This document shows, piece after piece, positions 17,824 to 26,668 of a stretch of 64,000 nucleotides of DNA. The stretch is from Gimesia alba (GTDB lineage Bacteria > Planctomycetota > Planctomycetia > Planctomycetales > Planctomycetaceae). Where the stretch lies: positions 434,001 through 498,000 of the forward strand of contig NZ_CP036269.1 in the NCBI RefSeq assembly GCF_007744675.1, in the 5' to 3' direction. The notes beneath the pieces were generated by a model, which had not been told where the DNA came from, searched no databases, and saw nothing but the letters and a program-made list of their open reading frames with translations. The first letter of the stretch is position 1. Every line of letters starts with the position of its first letter. A program made the translations under genes and the position numbers.

Positions 17824-20811
17824 TCAGCTATCAGAATCTGCGTCCAATGTCATTGAAATGAGATTCCCTCCCTCGAGGAGCCACATTTCCTGGGAAACTG
17901 GCACGTTTTCGAATTTTTGTACTTTTCCCGAAGTCCAGCGAACAATCAGTTCATCAATTAAACTGGCACGTCCCACACCAACTACAATACGGCGCTCGTT
18001 GCTGGCTTGATACCCGTCTCCTGCAGTGAGTTGACGTGTAATCGTGTTGCCGTTGATTCGAACTTGAATCGTTGTTCCAATCGCATCTCGATTTGACTCA
18101 ACGCCGAAGAATCTGAGTGAAAGAAAATGTCCTGTCGAAACACTGGTATTTGTTAATAGAGCGGAGCCACCATCAAGATGACCAACGATCAGATCCTCTC
18201 GCCCATCTCGATTCCAGTCAATTCTAGCAACGGATCGTCCCAGTCTTTGTTGCTGAAAATACGGACCCAATGTGGTTGCATCGACTTTCAAGAATCGCTG
18301 TCCGTTCCCCTGATACAGATGTGGTCGCATTTGATACGGTCGTCCGTATTGGCGCAAGTCATCAACGTGTCCATTCGAGACGAATAATTCAAGACGTCCG
18401 TCAAGATCCATGTCAAGGAATTGTGTTCCAAACCCGAGGACATTTAATGTGGGAGCATGCAGCCCCAGCATACGGGTTCGATCTTCGTAAAATCCTGTCG
18501 TCGAATTCGTATAGATGGTATTTGATTCGCTCAGGAAGTTCGTAATATGGACATCCAATTCTCCATCATCATTGAGATCGCCAAGGCTAATCCCCATACA
18601 TCCTTCGGCCTTTCCATCCTCATTGAGTGCCAGGCCGGCCAGGGTCCCACGTTCCTGTAAACTGATCTTACTGTTACTGTTCGACTCGTTGACGAAAAAA
18701 AAGTTCGGCCCGGTGTCATTCGCAACGAGCAGACTCAGTTTTCCGGTTCCGTCCGAGTCCCAAACTGCGACACCGAGTCCTTTTCCGTTTGGTTTTACGG
18801 AGAGAAACTCTTTTGTCGCATCAGTAAAGTGTCCGTTTCCGTCATTCAACCATACACGGTCCGTCTCCCCTTCAAAGTGAAACGGTAAGCATGCGCGCGG
18901 TGTCCCATCAGGGTGTTTACAAACTCGTTCGAAGACATCTTCTGCGGTTAAATAGTTAACGGCGTAGATGTCTGCCAATCCGTCAGAGTTTAAATCGGCT
19001 AGAACGCAACTCGTCGTCCACTGATTACCACCGACCTCTGCCACTAACGTCACATCTGAAAATGTACCATCACCATTATTCATCCATAAATAGTTCGCCC
19101 CAATGTTGGCTACATACAGATCTGGAAACCCATCTGTGTTAAAGTCCCCGACGGCAACTCCCTGCCCAAAGCCGCTTTCTCGAATACCGCCGCCGCTCGT
19201 CACATCGTCAAAACGAGTTGCCCCACGATTCCGAAAGAGACGATCGGAGAAATGATTCACTTGCGTGTTGAGTGGCCAGGGGCGTCCTTGTGTGAAATAA
19301 ATATCGGCGAAACCATCCATATCGAAGTCAAGGACGCCGATTCCGCCGCCTGTGAATTCAAACATTCTCCGCGAAGGGGAGCCCTGGGTCCCATTAAAAT
19401 ACTGGAAATTCAAACCATTTGCTTGCGCATCGTCCCGAACAGAAATTGTTGATGAAGTGATTAAACTAATATTGTCTGGAGATTTATGAGACTCATGAAA
19501 GTTTGGAAGAGGATACATCGAGAGGTCAACAGACTTTGCAACGTTCGCTGTATTGGCTGTCAGCTGCAGCGCGATGCCCTCAACTTGTTTTTTTAGTTCA
19601 TTCAGATAGAGCTGCGCATTCTGATGTAATGGATTAACTCGCACAGATAAGAGGCACCAGGCATAAGCTTCCCAGAATCGGCCAACTGATTCATAGCTTC
19701 TTGCTAATTCCAATACGGATTCGATGCTTGGTTGATCATTCATTGAAAAAATCCGATCTTGGGTCACATTCAATTTCTGTAGTTGATCAACGTGTTCTGC
19801 AAATTTTTCTGCCGTTTCGGTGTCTCCCGTTTCAAACAGTAAAGTTGCGAGCCGAAAGTTTGGAAGTTTTGATTCCGGGGCGCGCAGGGCCGCTTCCCAA
19901 TAACAACGAATCGCCGCTTCTTTCAATCCCTCTTTCTCTGCGGCTTGTGCACGAATAAGCCAGGTCTCCGAATAATGTTCTGCCTCAGGCGGTATCTGTT
20001 TTTCCCAGAGAAAAAGTTCATTGAATCGACCTGTAATCAGCAATTGACGCCCCAGCGCTACATGGGCGGCAATAAGATCGGGCTGTCGATCGATCGCGTC
20101 TCGAAGTAATTGGATGGCGCGTTCGGTTTGCTCGTTCTCTGCAGCGTGCCAGGCAAGACCCAGCAAAGGATTCGCATCATCGCGAACCTCTACATTCGCC
20201 CGCTTCAGCGCATCCTGATCGTGAATGACACCTGATTCTCGCGCGAGCAGCATCAGCAAATCCGTTTCTACTCCCAGGCGAATCAATTTTAAGACGTGGG
20301 GAATTGCGTCAGTCCGCCGCCCGCAGAGCCCCAGAAGTCTCGCCAGATTGGAGTTGGCCTGTATGTTTTCCGAATCAAGATCGAGCGCCCTGCGGTAGGA
20401 CTGTTCTGCATCGGTAAATCGACTCAGCTGATAATGCTGCAAATCTGCTGTGAACAATGCTGCACGTAGAAGCACATCCGACTTGGATGTTTGCAATTGG
20501 TTCAGGTAGTCGAGTGCATGTTGATATTTTTCTTGTGATACGGCGCACTCAGCTGCGAGAAATACCGCTTCATCAAGTCCAGGGTTGATATTCAGAACTT
20601 GAGCGGCTTTTCTTTCTGCCTGTTGTTCCCGTCCCATCGCATGGTCACGTTTAGCCTGTTGCATCAATCGTTCTGTACTAACATTGGGGCTCCACAATTG
20701 ATACCAAGTTACCCATCCGCATATTGCGAGGATCAACAGAACAATACCCAGCCCAACCCGCCTTCGATTGGATCGAGATTGTGTAAGGGGAGAGTTATCT
20801 TTTGCGGACAT
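17824..20811 (-). CDS. TPR-FG-GAP-ASPIC/UnbV surface protein
   Basis: ATG 20811 has GGAG seven bases upstream and overlaps the end of the preceding gene by 17 bp, so the two are translationally coupled; length is 995 residues. An N-terminal anchor (~17-38, G-L-G-I-V-L-L-I-L-A-I-C) is followed by TPR-type helices to about 400, then by FG-GAP/VCBS loops of the type D-x-D-x-D-G-x-x-D (for example D-F-D-M-D-G-F-A-D, D-F-N-T-D-G-F-P-D, D-M-D-L-D-G-R-L-E) forming a calcium-binding propeller, and by a C-terminal ASPIC/UnbV domain (R-D-A-I-G-T-T-I-Q-V). Such CRTAC1-like proteins are abundant in planctomycetes and are thought to act at the cell surface; their function is not settled. Confidence 0.87.
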   Translation of the reverse strand: MSAKDNSPLTQSRSNRRRVGLGIVLLILAICGWVTWYQLWSPNVSTERLMQQAKRDHAMGREQQAERKAAQVLNINPGLDEAVFLAAECAVSQEKYQHALDYLNQLQTSKSDVLLRAALFTADLQHYQLSRFTDAEQSYRRALDLDSENIQANSNLARLLGLCGRRTDAIPHVLKLIRLGVETDLLMLLARESGVIHDQDALKRANVEVRDDANPLLGLAWHAAENEQTERAIQLLRDAIDRQPDLIAAHVALGRQLLITGRFNELFLWEKQIPPEAEHYSETWLIRAQAAEKEGLKEAAIRCYWEAALRAPESKLPNFRLATLLFETGDTETAEKFAEHVDQLQKLNVTQDRIFSMNDQPSIESVLELARSYESVGRFWEAYAWCLLSVRVNPLHQNAQLYLNELKKQVEGIALQLTANTANVAKSVDLSMYPLPNFHESHKSPDNISLITSSTISVRDDAQANGLNFQYFNGTQGSPSRRMFEFTGGGIGVLDFDMDGFADIYFTQGRPWPLNTQVNHFSDRLFRNRGATRFDDVTSGGGIRESGFGQGVAVGDFNTDGFPDLYVANIGANYLWMNNGDGTFSDVTLVAEVGGNQWTTSCVLADLNSDGLADIYAVNYLTAEDVFERVCKHPDGTPRACLPFHFEGETDRVWLNDGNGHFTDATKEFLSVKPNGKGLGVAVWDSDGTGKLSLLVANDTGPNFFFVNESNSNSKISLQERGTLAGLALNEDGKAEGCMGISLGDLNDDGELDVHITNFLSESNTIYTNSTTGFYEDRTRMLGLHAPTLNVLGFGTQFLDMDLDGRLELFVSNGHVDDLRQYGRPYQMRPHLYQGNGQRFLKVDATTLGPYFQQQRLGRSVARIDWNRDGREDLIVGHLDGGSALLTNTSVSTGHFLSLRFFGVESNRDAIGTTIQVRINGNTITRQLTAGDGYQASNERRIVVGVGRASLIDELIVRWTSGKVQKFENVPVSQEMWLLEGGNLISMTLDADSDS

Positions 20812-23800
20812 TATGTTTCTCCGAGACCGCATTGGAATTTGCCAGCTTACTTTCATATTCCAATTTTAATTCGGCATTTGATTTTTCGAGATCCGAACCG
20901 CGCCATAGTGCGAAATGAGTCTTTCCCTCCACCAACTCCAGAGTGGCATCGACCGGAGGGTTCTTCATTCTTGACATACCACCCGAAGGCCAGTGGATCA
21001 GGATTTCTTGAATGGAGTCAGCTGTTCCCAGTCCGAATTGAACCATCCGCTGATTACTCGCCATGTAACCATCCCCGGCCACGATTTGCTTTTTCCAGCG
21101 TCGATCTTCCGTGACAACCTCCACGACAGTACCAATCGCATCACGTGCGGTTCTCGTCGCATGCAGACAGACATTAATGAAATGGCCACTTCCAGTGGTC
21201 CGATTTGTCATGAGAGAAACAGGTTCGCTGATTTGGGAAACGACAAAATCCGGCAAGCCGTCCCGGTTCCAGTCAAGACGTGCCAACCCTCGTCCTAGAA
21301 TTTTTTTCTCGAACCATGATCCTACATCAACTGCGGGAAGTTCGATAAAACGCCCTTTCCCCATGTTTTTGAAAAACTGAGAACGCATTTGATATTCGCC
21401 TCCCACATCACGATAGTCGTCGACATGACCATTTACCACAATGATATCTACCGCACCGTTGAGATCGGCATCCAGAAACTGCGTCCCCCAACCGACAAAA
21501 GGCCAACTCGGGCCAGCCAGGCCAGCTTGTTTTGTCGCGTCAATAAAGATTCCCTCTGTGTCTTGCGAATAGAAAGTGTTTGATTCATCTTTAAAGTTCG
21601 TGACAAAGAAATCGATCCGCCCATCTCCGTCTGCATCGTCGGCGGCAATGCCCATACAAGCCATTGACAGTCCATCTTCGTTGTGGGAGATTCCGTCAAT
21701 GAATCCTCTATTTTCCAAACGAATACTGGAAGAATCGTCTGTGCTGGAAGCCTGAAGCAGAAAATTAGGAGTTTGATCATTGGCTACAAACAAGCATGGT
21801 CGTTTGCGATCATGTAGATTAAGTGCCACGACCCCCAGGCCTTTTGCTCCCGCTGCAGGAGTGATATCCGGAATGCAGGCAAATGTTCCATCACCTTGAT
21901 TCAGATGCAAACGATCTGGAGTTCCAATGAAAACGGAGGGAGAGCATGCTTGCCCCTGGCAGATTGCCGTATAGATATTCTTTCCTTGCAGGTAGTTAAC
22001 GTCAAACAGGTCTGGTAATCCGTCTGCGTTCAGATCAACGACGACACAGCTTGCCGTCCAGTCTTGTCCTGTTAGTCCACATGCATCGGTAACATCTTCG
22101 AACGTACCGTCTCCATTGTTCTTGTAAAGCCGATTGCGACCGATGTTGGCGATATAGAGGTCGGGAAATCCGTCATTATTAAAATCGGCTACAGTCGGAC
22201 CTTGTCCATATCCCTGATTTCCGAGACCTGATAAATCCGTAATGTCTTCAAATGAGTCTCCCAAGTTTCGGAACAAGTGGTCTGTATACTGCTTGGAAGG
22301 CGACGGCTCTGTCTTACCGGATTTCCATTCCGTCCCTTGAGTAAAGTACAGGTCAGGCCATTCGTCTCCGTCGAAGTCCACAACTGCTACCCCACCACCG
22401 TTTGACTCAAATACACGTACACCCTTTGTCGATAGATCGGGACTATTGAAGTAGGTGAAGTCGATGCCGGTGTCTGATTGTGAGAACCGAATTTGAGCAT
22501 TGACCTGAAATTTGGAGTCTTCGACCGAAGAATTCAGATCGACTTGCGGTAATTGGAACTCTGGATAAGACGTTAAGTTAATTCTTTTTGTCAAATTTTG
22601 AGCGTCTTGCACCAGTGGCAGGTCGCTATTCAATAGAGGCGCACATCGCGCTAAATATTGTTGTGGCCAATCGGATGTATTAAATTGGTTACGCGCCAGG
22701 ACCCCCCAGGCGCATGTCTCCCAAATTCGTCCCATTTTTTCCAATAAATCCAGTGTTTGATGAACGGCTGCTTCATTGAGTCCCCCACTCCGTAGTACGT
22801 CGTCGACTTGCTGTGTCAGTTCGACCATCTGAGCCGCTCTCTCACGAAATGCTTCCGAAGCTATTTCGCCAAGTGATGCCAACACCTGACTGAGTTGAAC
22901 GTTCGCGCGCCGGTGTCTTGGGTCGCGGCAAACACATTGCCAAAAGCAATGTGCGGCCATATGACGTTGGTCATGTCGGCGTGCCCAAAGCCCGCGAACA
23001 TACCAGATATCCGGATGCGATTCGGCTTCGTCCGGTAAATTCAGGTGCCATTGCACAAATTGTGTTTCTTTATCATCGAGCAGTAATTCTCCCAGCATTG
23101 CCTGTGCGGAGATCAGTTCGGGAGTTTCTAAAACAATCTGACGCAAGCTTTCTTTTGCCTGATCTGGCTCACCGTCCCAGAACGAATGCGCGGCTAGCCC
23201 GAATCGTACATAGGGATCATCTTTTGATTTTAGCAAGCAAGACTCAAGGAATGCTTTATGCTCAACATGTCGATCAAGATCCGCGAAGATTGCCAATTCA
23301 TTAATCGTGGCTGTGCCACTACGAACCAGAAAAAAGAAATGGGGTAATGCTTCCCAGCGTGCTCCGGTAGTACTGAGTAAGAATGCGAGCCGTTCGTGAG
23401 TGGCAGCATTGTCTGGGTTTGCATTCAGCACTTGCCGATAGGCCTGAATCGCATTCGTCAATTGTCCAAGCTCACGATAGACTTCGGCTAATGAAAATCT
23501 GGCTACTTTGGTGTGTTTTGGGGTTTTGCTGGAATCAATCGCCAATTGAAAGTATTCCAGCGCATCGATGAATCGTTTATCGTGCATGGCAGCTTCTCCG
23601 GCCACGATGAGAGCAGCTGAGCGTTCGGGGGCACTGGCAGGAATATCCATGGCAAGTTTTTCGGCGCGGTCGAAGTCTTTTTTGATGAGGGCCGCTTCAG
23701 CCTGCTGAAGAGACATGGCCGGATCAACAGGTTCTGACTCACAACCGCACACACTGGCCAAGCAGAGTGTTCCGACGAACAATGCCACTTGCCATCGAGC

Positions 23801-23842
23801 AAGTAGCATTGCATCAATTCTCAAGTGTCTCCCATTGGACAT
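20795..23842 (-). CDS. TPR-FG-GAP-ASPIC/UnbV lipoprotein
   Basis: This 1015-residue paralogue of the next gene in the unit has the same order: an export signal with a possible lipobox (residues ~12-34, ending S-V-C-G-C), TPR repeats, FG-GAP calcium loops (D-F-D-G-D-E-W-P-D, D-F-N-N-D-G-F-P-D, D-A-D-G-D-G-R-I-D, D-W-N-R-D-G-L-P-D) and an ASPIC/UnbV tail (R-D-A-I-G-T-V-V-E-V). ATG 23809 is an alternative start that would leave a more compact signal peptide. It lies 23 bp after the small lipoprotein gene and overlaps the following paralogue. Two non-identical copies side by side suggest an old tandem duplication and a paired function. Confidence 0.86.
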   Translation of the reverse strand: MSNGRHLRIDAMLLARWQVALFVGTLCLASVCGCESEPVDPAMSLQQAEAALIKKDFDRAEKLAMDIPASAPERSAALIVAGEAAMHDKRFIDALEYFQLAIDSSKTPKHTKVARFSLAEVYRELGQLTNAIQAYRQVLNANPDNAATHERLAFLLSTTGARWEALPHFFFLVRSGTATINELAIFADLDRHVEHKAFLESCLLKSKDDPYVRFGLAAHSFWDGEPDQAKESLRQIVLETPELISAQAMLGELLLDDKETQFVQWHLNLPDEAESHPDIWYVRGLWARRHDQRHMAAHCFWQCVCRDPRHRRANVQLSQVLASLGEIASEAFRERAAQMVELTQQVDDVLRSGGLNEAAVHQTLDLLEKMGRIWETCAWGVLARNQFNTSDWPQQYLARCAPLLNSDLPLVQDAQNLTKRINLTSYPEFQLPQVDLNSSVEDSKFQVNAQIRFSQSDTGIDFTYFNSPDLSTKGVRVFESNGGGVAVVDFDGDEWPDLYFTQGTEWKSGKTEPSPSKQYTDHLFRNLGDSFEDITDLSGLGNQGYGQGPTVADFNNDGFPDLYIANIGRNRLYKNNGDGTFEDVTDACGLTGQDWTASCVVVDLNADGLPDLFDVNYLQGKNIYTAICQGQACSPSVFIGTPDRLHLNQGDGTFACIPDITPAAGAKGLGVVALNLHDRKRPCLFVANDQTPNFLLQASSTDDSSSIRLENRGFIDGISHNEDGLSMACMGIAADDADGDGRIDFFVTNFKDESNTFYSQDTEGIFIDATKQAGLAGPSWPFVGWGTQFLDADLNGAVDIIVVNGHVDDYRDVGGEYQMRSQFFKNMGKGRFIELPAVDVGSWFEKKILGRGLARLDWNRDGLPDFVVSQISEPVSLMTNRTTGSGHFINVCLHATRTARDAIGTVVEVVTEDRRWKKQIVAGDGYMASNQRMVQFGLGTADSIQEILIHWPSGGMSRMKNPPVDATLELVEGKTHFALWRGSDLEKSNAELKLEYESKLANSNAVSEKHNVRKR

Positions 23843-23865
23843 AGTGCAATCAGCACTCCATCCCG

Positions 23866-24351
23866 CTATTTGAGTTCGAAATCGAATTTGTTCTCTCCAC
23901 CGGATTCGACATTTGCTGATAACGGAGTCGTGGCCACATCGGAATATTGTGCCGAAATTACGTTGTCAGTCGTTTGCGTCGCTTTCGCGTCGTGGCCGCT
24001 GACTGAATCGTAGTTCTTTGTAGGGTCGGTTCCATGAGCAGCATTAATGTTACTGGCGTTAGCTGCTTTGCCTAAGTACTTGGTAACCAGCACAGCATAC
24101 GTGCCGGCAGCTGCTCCGTCATCGGGATCGTAAGTCGTCAGTTCAAACGCGCCAGAGCCGTTGGTGCGTCCATAAGCAACGGGTTGTTTTTCCCTGGACA
24201 CAAAAGTAACGCTTGCGCCTGATATGGGAGCACCCCCTAATTTCACGGTTCCGGTCACTTTATAGACAGGCTTCCGATCTTCTTCACTACCTCCACTACA
24301 ACCGTATGAAAACATGCAAATAGAGATGATAAGTAAAATCCGTACTCTCAT
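23866..24351 (-). CDS. Transthyretin-like (carboxypeptidase regulatory-like) lipoprotein
   Basis: The protein has 161 residues with a lipoprotein signal (I-S-I-C-M-F-S-Y-G-C; the lipidated cysteine would be residue 18). The rest fits the carboxypeptidase-regulatory-like beta-sandwich of planctomycete lipoproteins: Y-K-V-T-G-T-V-K-L-G-G-A-P-I-S-G-A-S-V-T-F, then G-A-F-E-L-T-T-Y and a G-T-Y-A-V-L-V-T-K strand. These proteins are nearly always next to a DUF1559 gene, as here. Function is unknown; a surface or fibre-binding accessory role is likely. A stable hairpin separates it from the DUF1559 gene. Confidence 0.85.
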   Translation of the reverse strand: MRVRILLIISICMFSYGCSGGSEEDRKPVYKVTGTVKLGGAPISGASVTFVSREKQPVAYGRTNGSGAFELTTYDPDDGAAAGTYAVLVTKYLGKAANASNINAAHGTDPTKNYDSVSGHDAKATQTTDNVISAQYSDVATTPLSANVESGGENKFDFELK

Positions 24352-24404
24352 TGTAGGAATCCCTTAGAAATTGGTATCACGAATAACGCTACACATAACC
24401 ATTG

Positions 24405-24432
24405 CGGAGGGCGGTACTCTGACCGCCCTCCG
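24405..24432. terminator. 11-bp GC-rich hairpin between DUF1559 and lipoprotein genes
   Basis: Arms CGGAGGGCGGT and ACCGCCCTCCG enclose a six-base loop. On the plus strand TTTT follows; on the minus strand, where the genes run, no T-run follows. In the transcribed direction it may act as a partial terminator or 3'-end stabiliser that lets the DUF1559 gene be expressed above the downstream genes. Confidence 0.6.
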
Positions 24433-24470
24433 GTTTTCAGGTCGATGGTGAATAGACTGATTCAGCCAGC

Positions 24471-25568
24471 CTAGAACTCGCCGATCGTTTCGCTCCCTGC
24501 GACAGAACCCAATGCGCCCCAAATACCATAGGGGCTCCTTGTGGCACCTGCGGGAGATGGTGAAGCGGGATTGCCGGCGTCAATGTTCTCACTGATAAAC
24601 CGAACTGCTCCATCCCCCATAAGAACCTGGGCACCTCCTGCGTGATGGCTGGTTGGATCCTGGATCCCATCGTGATCATCACCTGGCTGAGTACAACTCG
24701 GCTTATTGGGGCCAAGGATGGTGGTCATACCGGTAAAACTTACCGTTCCATCCATCCAACGCAAACCTGCCCAACGACTCGAACTCCCGGCATATTGGTC
24801 GGTTGAGTTATTGTAGTTATTGAGACAGACCGATGCGTCTGCACGATATTGGGCTTGAGTAATATTTGTGGCAATTGCACCAGTCAGAATCGAATTTCCA
24901 CCCGGCTTTGCTTTAATACGCTCACCCATGGCAATCGTGTTACTTAAGCCGTCGGTGATGTCGCGGATTCTTCGCACGTTGGAGTTGCCTGATCCACCAA
25001 CAAAGAAACCTCTCAGGCCACGACCACCATTTCCGTTCCATCCGGGGTTGGTGTCCCAGGCAGTGTCACCTCGCGAGAACATGTAGTTGCATTTGGCACG
25101 TGGATTTTCTTCGGTCGTGTCTCCGTCTGATGGACACAACAGCATGGGGATTTTTGTTATGACAGCTTTGTGATTGTTATCCCAGGGAACAAAATCGAAT
25201 CCATTATAATTTGTGGTCCCATCGACTGCAGCGGCAGTACCACCCGCTGCAATTAAATTAAAGAGTGGAGCCTGATCAATAAAGGGAAGCATGCCCACAA
25301 ACCCACTCTGCCGCCGTCCTCCCGGACCGCCGTTGGACCCAGCTCCCATCGGCATACAGCCATGCACTTCGTGATAACCATGCATCGCGATTCCCAATTG
25401 TTTCAATTTGTTTTTGCATTCTGTCCGACGGGCTGCTTCGCGCGCCTGTTGAACAGCTGGTAGTAGTAAGGCAATCAAAATGGCAATGATGGCAATGACA
25501 ACCAGTAACTCAATAAGTGTAAAACCATGTAATGAAAAACCACGTTTCCGCTGACGTTTCAGGTCCAT
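24471..25568 (-). CDS. DUF1559 prepilin-like protein
   Basis: ATG 25568 (GGAAGAGAG upstream) gives 365 residues. The N-terminus is a type IV prepilin/pseudopilin-like leader and helix ([17 protein letters not shown]), followed by the conserved Q-Q-A-R-E-A-A-R-R step. The C-terminus has the H-x9-D-G motif ([13 protein letters not shown]) and ends G-E-F. DUF1559 is a planctomycete hallmark with tens to hundreds of copies per genome; cleavage before the Phe of G-F-T and a place at the cell surface or in pore/pilus-like structures are assumed. It is the first gene of the unit running to 17824. Confidence 0.93.
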   Translation of the reverse strand: MDLKRQRKRGFSLHGFTLIELLVVIAIIAILIALLLPAVQQAREAARRTECKNKLKQLGIAMHGYHEVHGCMPMGAGSNGGPGGRRQSGFVGMLPFIDQAPLFNLIAAGGTAAAVDGTTNYNGFDFVPWDNNHKAVITKIPMLLCPSDGDTTEENPRAKCNYMFSRGDTAWDTNPGWNGNGGRGLRGFFVGGSGNSNVRRIRDITDGLSNTIAMGERIKAKPGGNSILTGAIATNITQAQYRADASVCLNNYNNSTDQYAGSSSRWAGLRWMDGTVSFTGMTTILGPNKPSCTQPGDDHDGIQDPTSHHAGGAQVLMGDGAVRFISENIDAGNPASPSPAGATRSPYGIWGALGSVAGSETIGEF

Positions 25569-26178
25569 GCCTCTCTTCCTTTCATTAAAAAATGAGATAA
25601 GACAAATCGTGATAGATGAATTTTTTGCCAAAAGTGGCGTATCGATTCTTAGAACCGTGAAGGAATTTTCCGCAGGCAACTCCAAAATTAAGAACGATGA
25701 TTCTGGAACTGCAGTGGAGGTAAATGCCTTTTAATTAAAGGTATTTACAAAATAAAAATGCATAAATAAAGCCATAAACATACAGATTGACCATTGGACT
25801 ACGTTATACAGCAGTATTGAGAAGTGCTAACGAAATTTTGAAAATAAAGAATTTTGCGTTAAATCTAAGTGAAGACAACATTTCATGAAGTGTAAGTTTT
25901 CCCTCTTTTGCGGAAACTTAGATGATTGAGAATTAGCCTTAATTATTACTCATTAAGACATTAAAGAATGTAGTCTTCTTTAAGAACATCTAACTGTGCA
26001 AAAGGCATTTTACTTGTTGAGGGATATGTACTAATTCTTTGATTCAAAATTAGTCGTATAGCAAAATATGTTATTTCAAGCCGCATTGCCATGAGTTAAT
26101 GCGTATAAGACTTGAGAAAAATTGCACGAGGTCGCATGCCTGGAACTGATTGTCCAAAAGCGTTGTAACATTGAGACC
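25569..26178. other. AT-rich intergenic region upstream of the DUF1559 unit
   Basis: About 600 bp, strongly AT-rich, between the DUF1559 start and an IS3 remnant. I see no gene. It presumably carries the minus-strand promoter of the DUF1559-lipoprotein-ASPIC unit. Confidence 0.5.
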
Positions 26179-26371
26179 ATGTTGAATGTGTTACAAACGA
26201 TGAGTAAAGTCTTTCCGCAGCGAGAAATTAGTGAGCAATCCTTTGATAGCTGGCTAGCTCAGTTTCGTGGGAGCACCTTTCAATGCATCCAAACGGCTGA
26301 AAGAGCAGGAACATGAAAACAGGCAACGCAAAAGTTGCTCACTGAAGCAGGGCGGTGTGGAAGCATCATAA
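26179..26371 (+). pseudogene. Remnant of an IS3-family orfA transposase gene
   Basis: In one frame the sequence reads R-E-I-S-E-Q-S-F-D-S-W-L-A-Q-F-R-G-S, matching the helix-turn-helix of IS3 orfA proteins (compare [13 protein letters not shown] in the intact element at 34.3 kb). The continuation is in the next frame: K-R-L-K-E-Q-E-H-E-N-R-Q-R-K, the leucine-zipper part (compare [13 protein letters not shown]). One frameshift separates the two parts and a stop follows. It is a decayed fragment with no orfB beside it. Confidence 0.55.
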
Positions 26372-26668
26372 ATTGTAATGCAAGCTAAATTAGCTCCACA
26401 TTAAAAGTACCCCATGATTCTGTTTCACGATTCTGTTTATTGAGAAGAAATACGAGCTCAAACTACCCGGTTGATTAATACCGCAATACTCAAATTGACA
26501 ATCCTCGGAAGCCCGGTATCCTGATGAGGGAGCTGTTTTCTCATGATCTCTCTTCTGTCTGATTCTTCTTTCAATCGTTTCCAATGGTAGTTCTGCATTA
26601 ACAGTCATTTTCATATCTGTGTCTGAGACTTGAGGTAGTTTGATGATCGATGGGAGCCATTTCATTGC

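Noticed and set aside
26390-26665. 91-codon minus-strand frame before the GT-C gene
   Set aside because: No ribosome site and no motif; its end is set only by the neighbouring gene.
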